The notes: generated from the sequence alone by a model not told the origin. A stretch of DNA of 16,150 nt from an uncultured Bulleidia sp. (GCA_934757945.1 CAKVLT010000037.1:1-16150); one strand, 5' to 3'. Shown: positions 7,313 to 14,533, counted from the stretch's first letter. Made by a program: numbers and translations.

Positions 7313-8104
7313 ATGAAAGTATATGTAAAAGTTAAAAAAGACGGCAACTCCGGATTAATCCTTGGTCATAGTATCAACTTCCAGAAAGCCATGAACGGAT
7401 TTGGAGATATGGGATTTGAAGTTATTCCATAGTATTCTCTGGATGAAGTTTATGAGGAAATCACAAGAGAAGACATTGTTGTAGACTATATTCAGCAATG
7501 CGAAGAAATATTGCTGAAATTTGGAGTGCCTGCGTCACATGTAGAAGACTATCCTGATTGCCTTAAACCGTTTCTTGGAAGAAAGATCTGGAAAGACACT
7601 ATCAACTCCATTGCCAAAGATGAAAAGAAATGGTCTGCAGGATGGTTTGTCAAACCAACAGAAGCCAAAGCTTTTACAGGCAAGCGTATTTCTTCCATAA
7701 AAGATTTGATTGGCTGTGGATGTTTTGAAAAAGACTATGAAGTGTTATGCAGTGAACCGGTAGAATTCAAAAGAGAATGGAGAGGATTTGTGTATTATGA
7801 TACCTTCATGGATATACGTCCCTATAAAGGAGATTATCATTACAGCTACGATTCAAATACTGCAGACAATATCCTGAAAGCTTTTATTTCCTGGGAAAAC
7901 AGGCCTTGTGCCTGTGCCATTGATATCGGTGTAACAGTGGATAACAAAACTTTACTTGTTGAATGCAATGACGGCTACGCCTTAGGTGCTTATGGACTGG
8001 AAGATTATAAATATGCAAGATTTCTTTCTGCAAGATGGGCACAGCTCTTGCAAAGAGAAGACCCTTGCGATTTTAGAAAATATGGAGACATGTACCATGC
8101 ATGA
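7313..8104 (+). pseudogene. ATP-grasp domain protein (DUF4343/R2K type) interrupted by in-frame amber codon
   Basis: One 263-codon frame runs from an ATG with a perfect AAGGAG site (7301-7306) to TGA at 8102-8104, broken only by TAG at codon 40 (7430-7432). The reading is coherent on both sides (ends GFEVIP before the stop, continues YSLDEVYEEITREDIVVDYI after it). The body fits the divergent DUF4343/R2K ATP-grasp group: WFVKPT (Lys114), EFKREWRGFV (Arg157), AIDIG (Asp204) and LLVECNDGYALGAY (Glu217, Asn219). Members are predicted ATP-dependent ligases or modifiers of proteins or RNA. The lack of other lesions suggests a recent mutation, a sequencing error, or rarely read-through; a TTG at codon 67 (7511) could only give a truncated form. 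TAG is used as a normal stop elsewhere in the window. It overlaps the nucleotidyltransferase gene by eight bases. Confidence 0.8.
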
Positions 8105-8861
8105 TACGATTATTCAAAAACTGCACTCAATTGAGCAAGAAGAAAACATACAGATCTTGCTGGCTGTAGAATCTGGCAGTCGTGCATGGGGATTTGCCTC
8201 ACCGGATTCAGATTATGATGTACGTTTTATTTACAAAAGAACAGTTCAAGACTATCTGAAACTCAACCCTTATAAAGATACTCTGGAATATCCTGTTGAT
8301 GCTGTTCTGGATATCAGCGGATGGGATCTTTCCAAAGCATTAAAGCTGATGTACAGCTGCAATCCTTCTTTATGTGAGTGGCTGTCTTCACCGATTGTCT
8401 ATATTGAAACAGACAGTGCAAGAGAATTACGTTCTTTACTGCACTCGTATCTTGATTGTTCAAAATTGCTCCACCATTATCTGAGTATGGCACGTAAAAA
8501 TTATACTTCCTATCTGACAAAGGATATGGTGCGTGCAAAAAAATACTTTTATGTATTACGACCTTTACTCTGCTGTAAATGGCTGTTGGAGTATGGTTCT
8601 GTTCCACCTGTGGAATTTGCCACACTCATGGAAGCAGAGTTACCAGCAGATCTGAACAATAGTGTAAAACAATTGCTGGATATCAAGATTTCCTCACCCG
8701 AGATCAAGCAAATCCCTCAGATTCCACAGGTACATACCTATCTTCTTCAAAGCATGGAAGAAATACAGGAAAAGCTTTCCTGTTTACCACCCCATCAACA
8801 TATTTCCATAGAGCCATTAAACAATCTGTTTCTAAAAGAAGTGTTCAATACTACAGATTGA
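8097..8861 (+). CDS. RlaP-like nucleotidyltransferase
   Basis: A 254-residue protein of the polymerase-beta-like nucleotidyltransferase fold, closest in pattern to the RlaP/YcgL group. The signature is LLAVESGSRAWGFASPDSDYDVRFIY: Gly27-Ser28 of the GS motif and the metal-binding pair Asp39/Asp41. A third acid, probably Asp72, lies in VDAVLDISGWDL. The C-terminal half is helical. Such enzymes transfer a nucleotide to RNA, protein or small molecules; RlaP proteins have been tied by genome context to RNA repair. The start chosen has GGAG nine bases upstream and overlaps the ATP-grasp stop by eight bases; the frame is open 37 codons further upstream, but there it lies inside the ATP-grasp gene without a ribosome binding site. 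Coupled translation with the ATP-grasp gene suggests a joint pathway. Confidence 0.85.
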   Translation: MHDTIIQKLHSIEQEENIQILLAVESGSRAWGFASPDSDYDVRFIYKRTVQDYLKLNPYKDTLEYPVDAVLDISGWDLSKALKLMYSCNPSLCEWLSSPIVYIETDSARELRSLLHSYLDCSKLLHHYLSMARKNYTSYLTKDMVRAKKYFYVLRPLLCCKWLLEYGSVPPVEFATLMEAELPADLNNSVKQLLDIKISSPEIKQIPQIPQVHTYLLQSMEEIQEKLSCLPPHQHISIEPLNNLFLKEVFNTTD

Positions 8862-8863
8862 AA

Positions 8864-8898
8864 AAAGCAGGATAAGAACCTATTTCTTATCCTGCTTT
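8864..8898. terminator. Bidirectional intrinsic terminator
   Basis: A perfect 15-bp stem (AAAGCAGGATAAGAA paired with TTCTTATCCTGCTTT) with the five-base loop CCTAT. On the minus strand it runs into TTTTTT, a classical terminator for the IIB-ROK gene, whose TAG stop (8880-8882) sits in the loop. On the plus strand it ends the nucleotidyltransferase transcript two bases after its stop. Confidence 0.92.
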
Positions 8899-10313
8899 AC
8901 ATAGTCAGCCAACAAACTTTCCTGTCCCGCAAGTACATATTCATTGAAATCTTCCATACGCACTATTTCAGGAATATTTTCTTCAGGAAGATACTTCTTC
9001 AACTCTTCTCTTATCTCTGCTGTATCCACAATCATGTCATTACGTATCACAATCACTTCAGGATCCAGAATCACCAAATTCGTCAGAATTGCCTTTCCGA
9101 TAATTTCCTTAATGGAATCTATAGAATACGGATTTATAGCCAGTGGGCGTTCATACTGAAACTGATTTAAGATATGTTTGATTTCACCAGCAAGACCATG
9201 TGCTCCACGAACCAGCTTTCCATTAACAATAATTCCCTGTCCGCCAACCAGCCATCCTGAAGGCTGTGACATCAGACAGATATTGTGATATTTTTCCTGA
9301 TTACTGTACCAGCCATATGCTGCACAGTTCGCGTTATTTTCAATGATTACCGGTATCTGCACACATGTTTCAAAGTGTTTCTGAATATCCAGCATATTCT
9401 CTGTGTTTCCCTGCAGATTAATGGAATTAGTTTTAGGAAGATCCAGTTTCCCATCACGAATAACTCCTGGAACCGCGATGCTTAAAGCCGTAAATGGTGC
9501 ACCTGTGTTCTGACAGATCTGCACATCGACAATATCATCAAGATCCTGCAAAGACAGCGTTTTCTTCAAAGCTTTTCTGTCCAGAGTAATTTTACCATTT
9601 TCATAGATTCTGTATCGTATCTGCACTTCAGTATGTGAAGGCGCCACTGCAATTACAAGCATCTTACCTGTATGTTTTTTACAGCAGGTACAATACTGAG
9701 ACGTATTCTCCTTTTTCTTTTGGAAATAGGCCTCCACTTCCTTCCTGACATATTCCAGGCACCCCACAGCATCATATTTTGCAAATAAAGCAGTTGGAAT
9801 ATTCAACACTGGTTTATCCGAAAGACTCCTCTGCAATCGTTTCTGTTCATATGCCACCTGTGGTGCCACAAGAATGACATCATAATCTTTGGCACCGGCA
9901 TACACTTCCTGTACACTAACTGCAGAGAAAACATAGTCCATATCTGCCATCCTTGCAGCTTCATTTAATTTCTCCGCAAAGAAAGAAGTAGTCATACCTG
10001 CCGTACAACATAAGAGCACTTTTGTTGTCTGCACATACTTCAAAGCTAATAAAGCAGAAACCATTTCATTGAAAAGATCTTTGGAATGTGCCTCCTGTAC
10101 CGGCTGAAAATGCAGGAAAAATTTAGTGAGATTTGTTTTTCTGCACGTAACACGCAATTCAACTATTTCCGGTTCATTATCCAGATGGTAGAAATTCACT
10201 TCTCCCAGACCATATTCCGTATCCACATGTACATGATTTTCATCTACTGCACTTAATGTATATGGTCCTTTCTGAGAGAAAAGCCATTGTTTGAAATTAA
10301 AAGATTCAGACAT
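8880..10313 (-). CDS. Unknown domain + PTS IIB-like domain + inactive ROK domain fusion protein
   Basis: A 477-residue soluble protein. Residues 1-95 are an unrecognised beta-rich domain. Residues 97-200 resemble the lactose/cellobiose-type PTS IIB fold, with the phosphocysteine loop LLCCTAGMTTS (Cys103 aligns with the phosphorylated Cys). A CTCC cluster follows at 208-211. Residues 215-477 match the ROK sugar-kinase/regulator family: IAVPGV, ENNANCAA (325-332), GGQGIIVNGKLVRGAHGLAGEIKH. Key ROK residues are lost: the catalytic Asp of ENDAN is Asn327, the DxGxT phosphate motif is absent, and the zinc CxCGxxGC motif is missing, while the sugar-contacting Glu377 and His380 remain. It is therefore more likely a phosphorylation-responsive sugar sensor than a kinase. 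No helix-turn-helix and no IIA/IIC neighbours. Start set by GGGTGA six bases upstream of the ATG. Confidence 0.8.
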   Translation of the reverse strand: MSESFNFKQWLFSQKGPYTLSAVDENHVHVDTEYGLGEVNFYHLDNEPEIVELRVTCRKTNLTKFFLHFQPVQEAHSKDLFNEMVSALLALKYVQTTKVLLCCTAGMTTSFFAEKLNEAARMADMDYVFSAVSVQEVYAGAKDYDVILVAPQVAYEQKRLQRSLSDKPVLNIPTALFAKYDAVGCLEYVRKEVEAYFQKKKENTSQYCTCCKKHTGKMLVIAVAPSHTEVQIRYRIYENGKITLDRKALKKTLSLQDLDDIVDVQICQNTGAPFTALSIAVPGVIRDGKLDLPKTNSINLQGNTENMLDIQKHFETCVQIPVIIENNANCAAYGWYSNQEKYHNICLMSQPSGWLVGGQGIIVNGKLVRGAHGLAGEIKHILNQFQYERPLAINPYSIDSIKEIIGKAILTNLVILDPEVIVIRNDMIVDTAEIREELKKYLPEENIPEIVRMEDFNEYVLAGQESLLADYVKQDKK

Positions 10314-10340
10314 TTTTTCACCCGTTCTTTCGTCATTTAC

Positions 10341-10369
10341 ATCTTAACAGTAAAGCCAAATGAAGACAA
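10341..10369 (-). promoter_or_regulatory. Promoter of the IIB-ROK gene
   Basis: On the minus strand, -35 TTGTCT (10364-10369), a 17-base spacer and -10 TAAGAT (10341-10346) preceded by TGT give a good extended -10 promoter, 28 bases upstream of the start codon. No operator dyad was noticed. Confidence 0.65.
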
Positions 10370-10401
10370 ACCCTTTACACTATATATAAGGAGACAACCA
10401 C

Positions 10402-10666
10402 ATGTTCATTCAAGGATGTAAACCGGACTGGTCAAACACAGATTCCGATACTTATCTCAGATATATCCCTTTCACAAAACCCTTCATCATCTTTACAATA
10501 GAAAACAGCACAGGAAAATCTACATTACCAGAAGCCATGGCCATCGCCAGCGGCTTTAATCCTGAAGGAGGCACAAAAAACTATGCCTTTTCCACTTATG
10601 ATGATTATTCAGAGTTATAAGATTACAGAAATGTTTCTGAAGAAACTTTTAGAGGAAGCAGAATAA
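10402..10666 (+). pseudogene. Remnant of a small AAA-type ATPase gene (internal deletion)
   Basis: An ATG with a good TAAGGAG site starts a 72-codon frame (stop TAA at 10618-10620) that resembles the N-terminus of single-domain AAA/ABC-like ATPases of about 240 residues. NSTGKSTLPEAMAIASGFNPEGGTKNYAFSTYDDYSEL matches the Walker A region and the segment after it. The P-loop is damaged (IENSTGKS in place of GENGTGKS), and several residues between IP and the P-loop seem to be lost. From about 10604, the +1 frame reads YKITEMFLKKLLEEAE and ends at TAA 10664-10666, directly against the terminator; this looks like a C-terminus joined after loss of the middle of the gene. The N-terminal assignment is good; the C-terminal piece is inferred. 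It could still yield a 72-residue peptide, but with no ATPase domain. Confidence 0.7.
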
Positions 10667-10699
10667 AGGAGTATCTGGCACCATAACAGATACTCCTTT
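10665..10699. terminator. Bidirectional intrinsic terminator
   Basis: A perfect 13-bp stem (AAAGGAGTATCTG paired with CAGATACTCCTTT) with a nine-base loop. It follows the ATPase remnant on the plus strand and abuts the stop codon of ygbA (TGA, 10699-10701) on the minus strand. The T-run is short on both sides, so efficiency is uncertain. Confidence 0.7.
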
Positions 10700-11016
10700 C
10701 ATTCTTTCAGATCTTCCAGCACATGCCGCATCACCATCAAAGGACTGTACAACAACATCCTTGGTCCGGAATATCTCATCACTTCTTTGATTCTTTCTTT
10801 CATCAAAGGTGCATAACACTTTGTTGTACACTTTGAGCAGAAAGTCTTTGTGGCCATATGCGGACAATGTGCAATACGTGCCATGGCATATTCTTCCATC
10901 TCCTTACATTCCTCGCAAAGCATTCCATGATCTGTTTTATGCTTTCCATGACAGTATATTTTTATCATCCTGCTGACTGTCTGTTTTTCTTTTTCACGTT
11001 TCTTTTCGATGTCCAT
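10699..11016 (-). CDS. ygbA: YgbA family protein (nitrous-oxide-stimulated promoter family)
   Basis: A 105-residue cytosolic Cys-rich protein of the YgbA family. The pattern YCHGKH (21-26), CEEC (34-37), EEYAMARIAHCP (Cys51), FCSKCTTKCY (Cys60, 63, 67) and VMRYSGPRM (79-87) is diagnostic. Seven Cys plus His suggest a bound metal or Fe-S centre. In enterobacteria ygbA belongs to the NsrR nitric-oxide regulon. The start chosen, ATG at 11016, lies five bases after the stop of the CydC-like gene, so translation probably relies on termination-reinitiation or on GGAAGG about 14 bases upstream; the frame is open to 11070, but that part overlaps the ABC gene. Third gene of the operon from 14394. It ties the exporter pair to nitrosative or redox stress. 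Confidence 0.85.
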   Translation of the reverse strand: MDIEKKREKEKQTVSRMIKIYCHGKHKTDHGMLCEECKEMEEYAMARIAHCPHMATKTFCSKCTTKCYAPLMKERIKEVMRYSGPRMLLYSPLMVMRHVLEDLKE

Positions 11017-11021
11017 ACGTA

Positions 11022-12656
11022 TCAGCACATCCTTCCGTTTTCTACAGAATACACTGTATCCGCAATACACATAGTGGATTTTCTGTGACTGACTAACAGT
11101 ACTGCCTTATCCTTACAACAGTCTTTTAAGGACTTTAAAATCACTGCTTCATTTAAGCTGTCCAGATTACTTGTGGGTTCATCCAGCAGTACTAATGGTG
11201 CATCATGCAGAAAAGCTCTTGCAATTCCCAGTCTTTGTCTTTCTCCTCCGGATAAAGTTTCTCCCAGTTCTCCTATATTGGTATCATATCCTTCTGGTAA
11301 AGACTGTATAAACTCATGTACAGAAGCTTTCTTACAAGCCTCAATCATCTGTTCTTCTGTAGCTTCAGGATTTGCAATCAGCAGGTTCTTACGAATACTT
11401 TCATGGAATAACACTGTATCCTGAGTCACAAAGCTTTGATTAGCACGCAAAGATGAAGTGTTGATATCACGTATATTTTCACCAGATATCTCCACAGTTC
11501 CCTGATCTGTATCCCAGAATCTCATCAGCAACTTTAACAAGGTAGATTTTCCACTGCCACTTTTTCCAGTAATACCGATAATCCCCTGTTTTGGAACAGA
11601 CATTGAAAAATCATTAAGAATTTCTTCCTGCTCATAGGCAAACCTGATATGCTCAACTTCTGCACCTGTATACCGAATATCTTCCCCATCTTTCACTTCC
11701 TGTACAACAGGCACTTCATCCAGTACATCCAACACTCTGTTACCTGCCGCAATTGTATTTTGCAACCCTGTTCCAAGATTTGCCAAAGCGATCACCGGAC
11801 CAAAACTGCTCATCAAAGTAATTACAGAAATCACAGCACTTCTTCCATCAACAGAACCGGCCTGCAATAACTTTGATGAAGCAAACACCAACAGAACATC
11901 AAACATCAGAAGAATACCACCTGTGACAGCAGCACTGGTACCTGCTTCTCCTTTCAGTTTTCTCTCCTTTTCTGATAAAGAATCTGCATAATCGTAGATT
12001 TGCTGCAATCTTTGTTCACCAGCTCCATACTGAATACTTTCCTTAACACCTCGTAAGCTGTCTAATACAAACGCATCCAGTTCGCCAAATTCCCTGCGGA
12101 AAGATTCTCCATGGGCCTTACTTCTCTTCGATGCCATCAAAGGTACAAGCACCCCCACTACCACATAAGCAATACAGGCAATGCCTCCCAATACAGGATG
12201 AAAACTGCCAATATACACCGTCATAATCACAGACACAATCAGAGCAATACATATCGGACTGATAGTATGTGCATAAAATACTTCCAGCAATTCAATATCT
12301 GCTGTAAGAATTGCAATCAGATTACCTTTATCTCTTCCTTCCAGTTTTGCAGGAGCCAGTTTTCTTAAAGCTCCAAACACTTTATCACGTATCAATGCCA
12401 GCAGTGTAAAAGCAAGATAATGATTACGATTCTGTTCCAGAAGATGAAACACACCTCTGGCTATGGCAATGACAGGCAACACAAATACAACCGTCTTCAA
12501 GGAAGTTCCTGTTAAGGCCATAGCTCCCAATACAGGGATTCCTATAGCACACAAATGACCTGCCACACCCATAGTTACTGCAAGAATCATCGTACCGGTT
12601 AATGGTTTTACAAGTTTCAATAAACGCATCATTACGTTCATACTGCTTCTTTTCAT
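11022..12656 (-). CDS. ABC half-exporter, CydC-like
   Basis: A 544-residue fused permease-ATPase, shorter at its C-terminus than most. Residues about 10-300 form the membrane domain; the ATPase has Walker A GKSGSGKS (364-371), signature LSGGE (468-472), Walker B LVLLDE (catalytic Glu493) and switch His524. The pattern of the linker (AAGNRVLDVLDEVP) and its position after a CydD-like gene fit CydC, the second subunit of the CydDC thiol/haem-linked exporter. The start at 12656 lies one base after the upstream stop and has GAGGAGG ten bases upstream; an ATG at 12701 is open in frame, but would overlap the upstream gene by 44 bases without such a site. Both Walker B sites of the pair keep Glu, so both ATP sites should be active. 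Substrate unproven: no cydAB genes are in the window. Confidence 0.88.
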   Translation of the reverse strand: MKRSSMNVMMRLLKLVKPLTGTMILAVTMGVAGHLCAIGIPVLGAMALTGTSLKTVVFVLPVIAIARGVFHLLEQNRNHYLAFTLLALIRDKVFGALRKLAPAKLEGRDKGNLIAILTADIELLEVFYAHTISPICIALIVSVIMTVYIGSFHPVLGGIACIAYVVVGVLVPLMASKRSKAHGESFRREFGELDAFVLDSLRGVKESIQYGAGEQRLQQIYDYADSLSEKERKLKGEAGTSAAVTGGILLMFDVLLVFASSKLLQAGSVDGRSAVISVITLMSSFGPVIALANLGTGLQNTIAAGNRVLDVLDEVPVVQEVKDGEDIRYTGAEVEHIRFAYEQEEILNDFSMSVPKQGIIGITGKSGSGKSTLLKLLMRFWDTDQGTVEISGENIRDINTSSLRANQSFVTQDTVLFHESIRKNLLIANPEATEEQMIEACKKASVHEFIQSLPEGYDTNIGELGETLSGGERQRLGIARAFLHDAPLVLLDEPTSNLDSLNEAVILKSLKDCCKDKAVLLVSHRKSTMCIADTVYSVENGRMC

Positions 12657-12657
12657 C

Positions 12658-14394
12658 TTACACTGCCTCCTCATACAAACTTTCCAGAGAATGTTGTTCA
12701 TCCCAGAGTGTCTTATAAGTCCCCTGAGTTTTTATTAATGCTTCATGAGTGCCTGCCTGCACAAGATTTCCATGATCCAGAACATAAATTTTGTCAGATC
12801 TGATGACATTGGCAAGTCTATGAGATATCAGCAGAACAGTCTTCTTTCTTTGTGTATCCTTAGCCATGGATAAAATCAGTCCCATCAGATCATTTTCACT
12901 TTCCACATCAATGTTAGAAGTAGCTTCATCAAAGATATACACTTTGGAATCATGAAGAATCCCTCTTGCAAGAGCCAGTCTTTGTCTTTGACCGCCGGAA
13001 AGATTTGCCCCACCTTCCAAAACTGACATATTCAGCCCTTCTTCACTCGCCATGACAAATGCTTTCAGTTTTACTCGTTCCAGAACCTCCCATAAATCCT
13101 CATCAGTTGCCTGTGGATTACCCAAAAGAAGATTCTCTTTTACAGTGCCTTTAAAAAGATAACTGTTATGAGAAATCAGTGTCATGCGCTCCATCACGTC
13201 TTTTTCTGATGCCTTGGAAAGCTCTGTACCTCCAATAGTCACACTTCCTGTATAGCCTTTATTTCTGCACATCAGAATACCAGCAATCGTAGATTTACCA
13301 CATCCCGATTCTCCCACAACGGAAATAAAGGAACCTTCCGGAATATCCATATCTATACCATGGAGTATTTCCTTCTCCTCTGTATATCCAAAGTGCAGAT
13401 TTCGTAAGGAGATACCGTATGCATCCTGCAGAGAAACATTTCCACTTTCTTCCGGAAGATCCAGAATAGCAAATATCTTATCACTGGCTGTCATCCCATT
13501 CATTGCCACATGAAAGAAAGACCCCAGCTGTCGCATAGGCAAAAAGAAATCTGCAGATAAAAGAATAATCACGAGACATCCATTAAAAGTAATATCCTTC
13601 TGTACATACCCGTGTACTGCCAGTAAGATTCCAAGAGCCGCTCCACCATAAGCCACAAGGTCCATGACAATGATGGAATTTAACTGCATGGTCAGCACTT
13701 TCATAGTAATCTTTCGAAAATGTTCCGCATCTTCATTCATTTGTCTGTGTCTTTCTTCATCTGCCTGATAGATTTTTAAGGTTGTCAATCCCTGCAAATT
13801 TTCCAGAAAATGATCAGCAAGCTGTGCATACTGTCCCCAGTAATTCTTTAATAACCTTTTAGCTACTTTCTGTACGATGACAATAGATACGGGAATGAGC
13901 GGTACACATACCAGTAATACTACTGCCACTTTGACACTGATGGGACTAACAGCAAAAAACAAAGTGACCGGTGCAAGGAAAGCATAGAAAAACTGTGGCA
14001 TATACTGACCAAAATAAGTTTCCAGTTGTTCTACACCTTCGCCAGCAAGCTGTACCACTTCAGCAGTAGACACGTGCTCTGTATAAGAAGCACCAAGTTT
14101 CAACAATTTTTCATACAACTTCCCTCTGAGTACTTTCTTCACATTTTCAGAAGCATGATAAGAAGCAGTATGCGTTGCTTTGATACACGCAATTCTTATC
14201 CCCACTGCCAGCATCATGATGAGAGCACTATATCCAAAGGATATTGTCTGTTGTAGTAACAGACTGTTCAAAAGATAGGCAATAGTATACATCATAACGA
14301 TATTGCAGCACATTCCAAGCCATTGAAACAGCACATTCATGGCAATATATTTCTTAGATTCCGGCACAATTTCCAACAATCTCTTTTTTATCAT
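12658..14394 (-). CDS. ABC half-exporter, CydD-like
   Basis: A 578-residue fused permease-ATPase. The membrane domain (about 15-300) carries CydD-like stretches: MPQFFYAFLAPVTLFFAVSP and, further on, VPLIPVSI and FLENLQGLTTLKIY. The ATPase has Walker A GESGCGKS (361-368), signature LSGGQ (465-469), Walker B VYIFDE (Glu490) and switch His525. CydDC heterodimers in Escherichia coli are implicated in cysteine/glutathione export to the periplasm and in cytochrome bd assembly; Firmicute relatives also occur without cytochrome bd genes, so the substrate here is open. First gene of the operon, with AAGGAG at 14406-14411. It is followed one base later by its partner and then by ygbA. Transcribed from the dyad-rich promoter at 14423-14478. 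Confidence 0.88.
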   Translation of the reverse strand: MIKKRLLEIVPESKKYIAMNVLFQWLGMCCNIVMMYTIAYLLNSLLLQQTISFGYSALIMMLAVGIRIACIKATHTASYHASENVKKVLRGKLYEKLLKLGASYTEHVSTAEVVQLAGEGVEQLETYFGQYMPQFFYAFLAPVTLFFAVSPISVKVAVVLLVCVPLIPVSIVIVQKVAKRLLKNYWGQYAQLADHFLENLQGLTTLKIYQADEERHRQMNEDAEHFRKITMKVLTMQLNSIIVMDLVAYGGAALGILLAVHGYVQKDITFNGCLVIILLSADFFLPMRQLGSFFHVAMNGMTASDKIFAILDLPEESGNVSLQDAYGISLRNLHFGYTEEKEILHGIDMDIPEGSFISVVGESGCGKSTIAGILMCRNKGYTGSVTIGGTELSKASEKDVMERMTLISHNSYLFKGTVKENLLLGNPQATDEDLWEVLERVKLKAFVMASEEGLNMSVLEGGANLSGGQRQRLALARGILHDSKVYIFDEATSNIDVESENDLMGLILSMAKDTQRKKTVLLISHRLANVIRSDKIYVLDHGNLVQAGTHEALIKTQGTYKTLWDEQHSLESLYEEAV

Positions 14395-14422
14395 ATATAT
14401 GTAAACTCCTTCTAAGGCGATA

Positions 14423-14478
14423 GTTAGTTAACATGAACTAATCTCAAATACATTAGTACACGCTAACTTATTTGTCAA
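14423..14478 (-). promoter_or_regulatory. Operator-rich promoter of the CydDC-YgbA operon
   Basis: On the minus strand, a consensus -35 TTGACA (14473-14478), a 17-base spacer and a weak -10 TAATGT (14450-14455). Two dyads overlay it: TTAG-TACACG-CTAA (14453-14466), which fills the spacer next to the -10, and GTTAGTT-AACATG-AACTAAT (14423-14442), just downstream. The perfect -35 with a poor -10, plus two TTAG/CTAA dyads, strongly suggests tight repression by a dimeric regulator (TetR type most likely). No regulator gene lies in this window. The binding protein is inference. Confidence 0.7.
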
Positions 14479-14505
14479 CAATCTTTCCACTCTGTCTGCC
14501 TGCAC

Positions 14506-14533
14506 TTGTATTTTTATTTTGTTCCATTACAAT
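14506..14533 (+). promoter_or_regulatory. Possible promoter of the zinc-ribbon gene
   Basis: TTGTAT (14506-14511), a 16-base spacer and TACAAT (14528-14533) form a moderate promoter 37 bases upstream of the zinc-ribbon start. It lies in the same 175-base divergent gap as the operators of the CydDC-YgbA operon, so one regulator could touch both genes. Confidence 0.45.

Noticed and set aside
7430..7432. Amber codon read as pyrrolysine or another programmed recoding
   Set aside because: No recoding element was noticed next to it, and TAG ends at least three other genes here (7267-7269, and the minus-strand stops at 1525-1527 and 8880-8882). Ordinary mutation or sequencing error is simpler.
7986..8096. 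Upstream in-frame extension of the nucleotidyltransferase reading frame
   Set aside because: It lies within the ATP-grasp gene in another frame, has no ribosome binding site, and the family begins at the ATG at 8097, which has GGAG nine bases before it.
8880..10313. Functional ROK sugar kinase
   Set aside because: The catalytic Asp is replaced by Asn327 and both the phosphate-binding DxGxT and the zinc Cys motif are missing.
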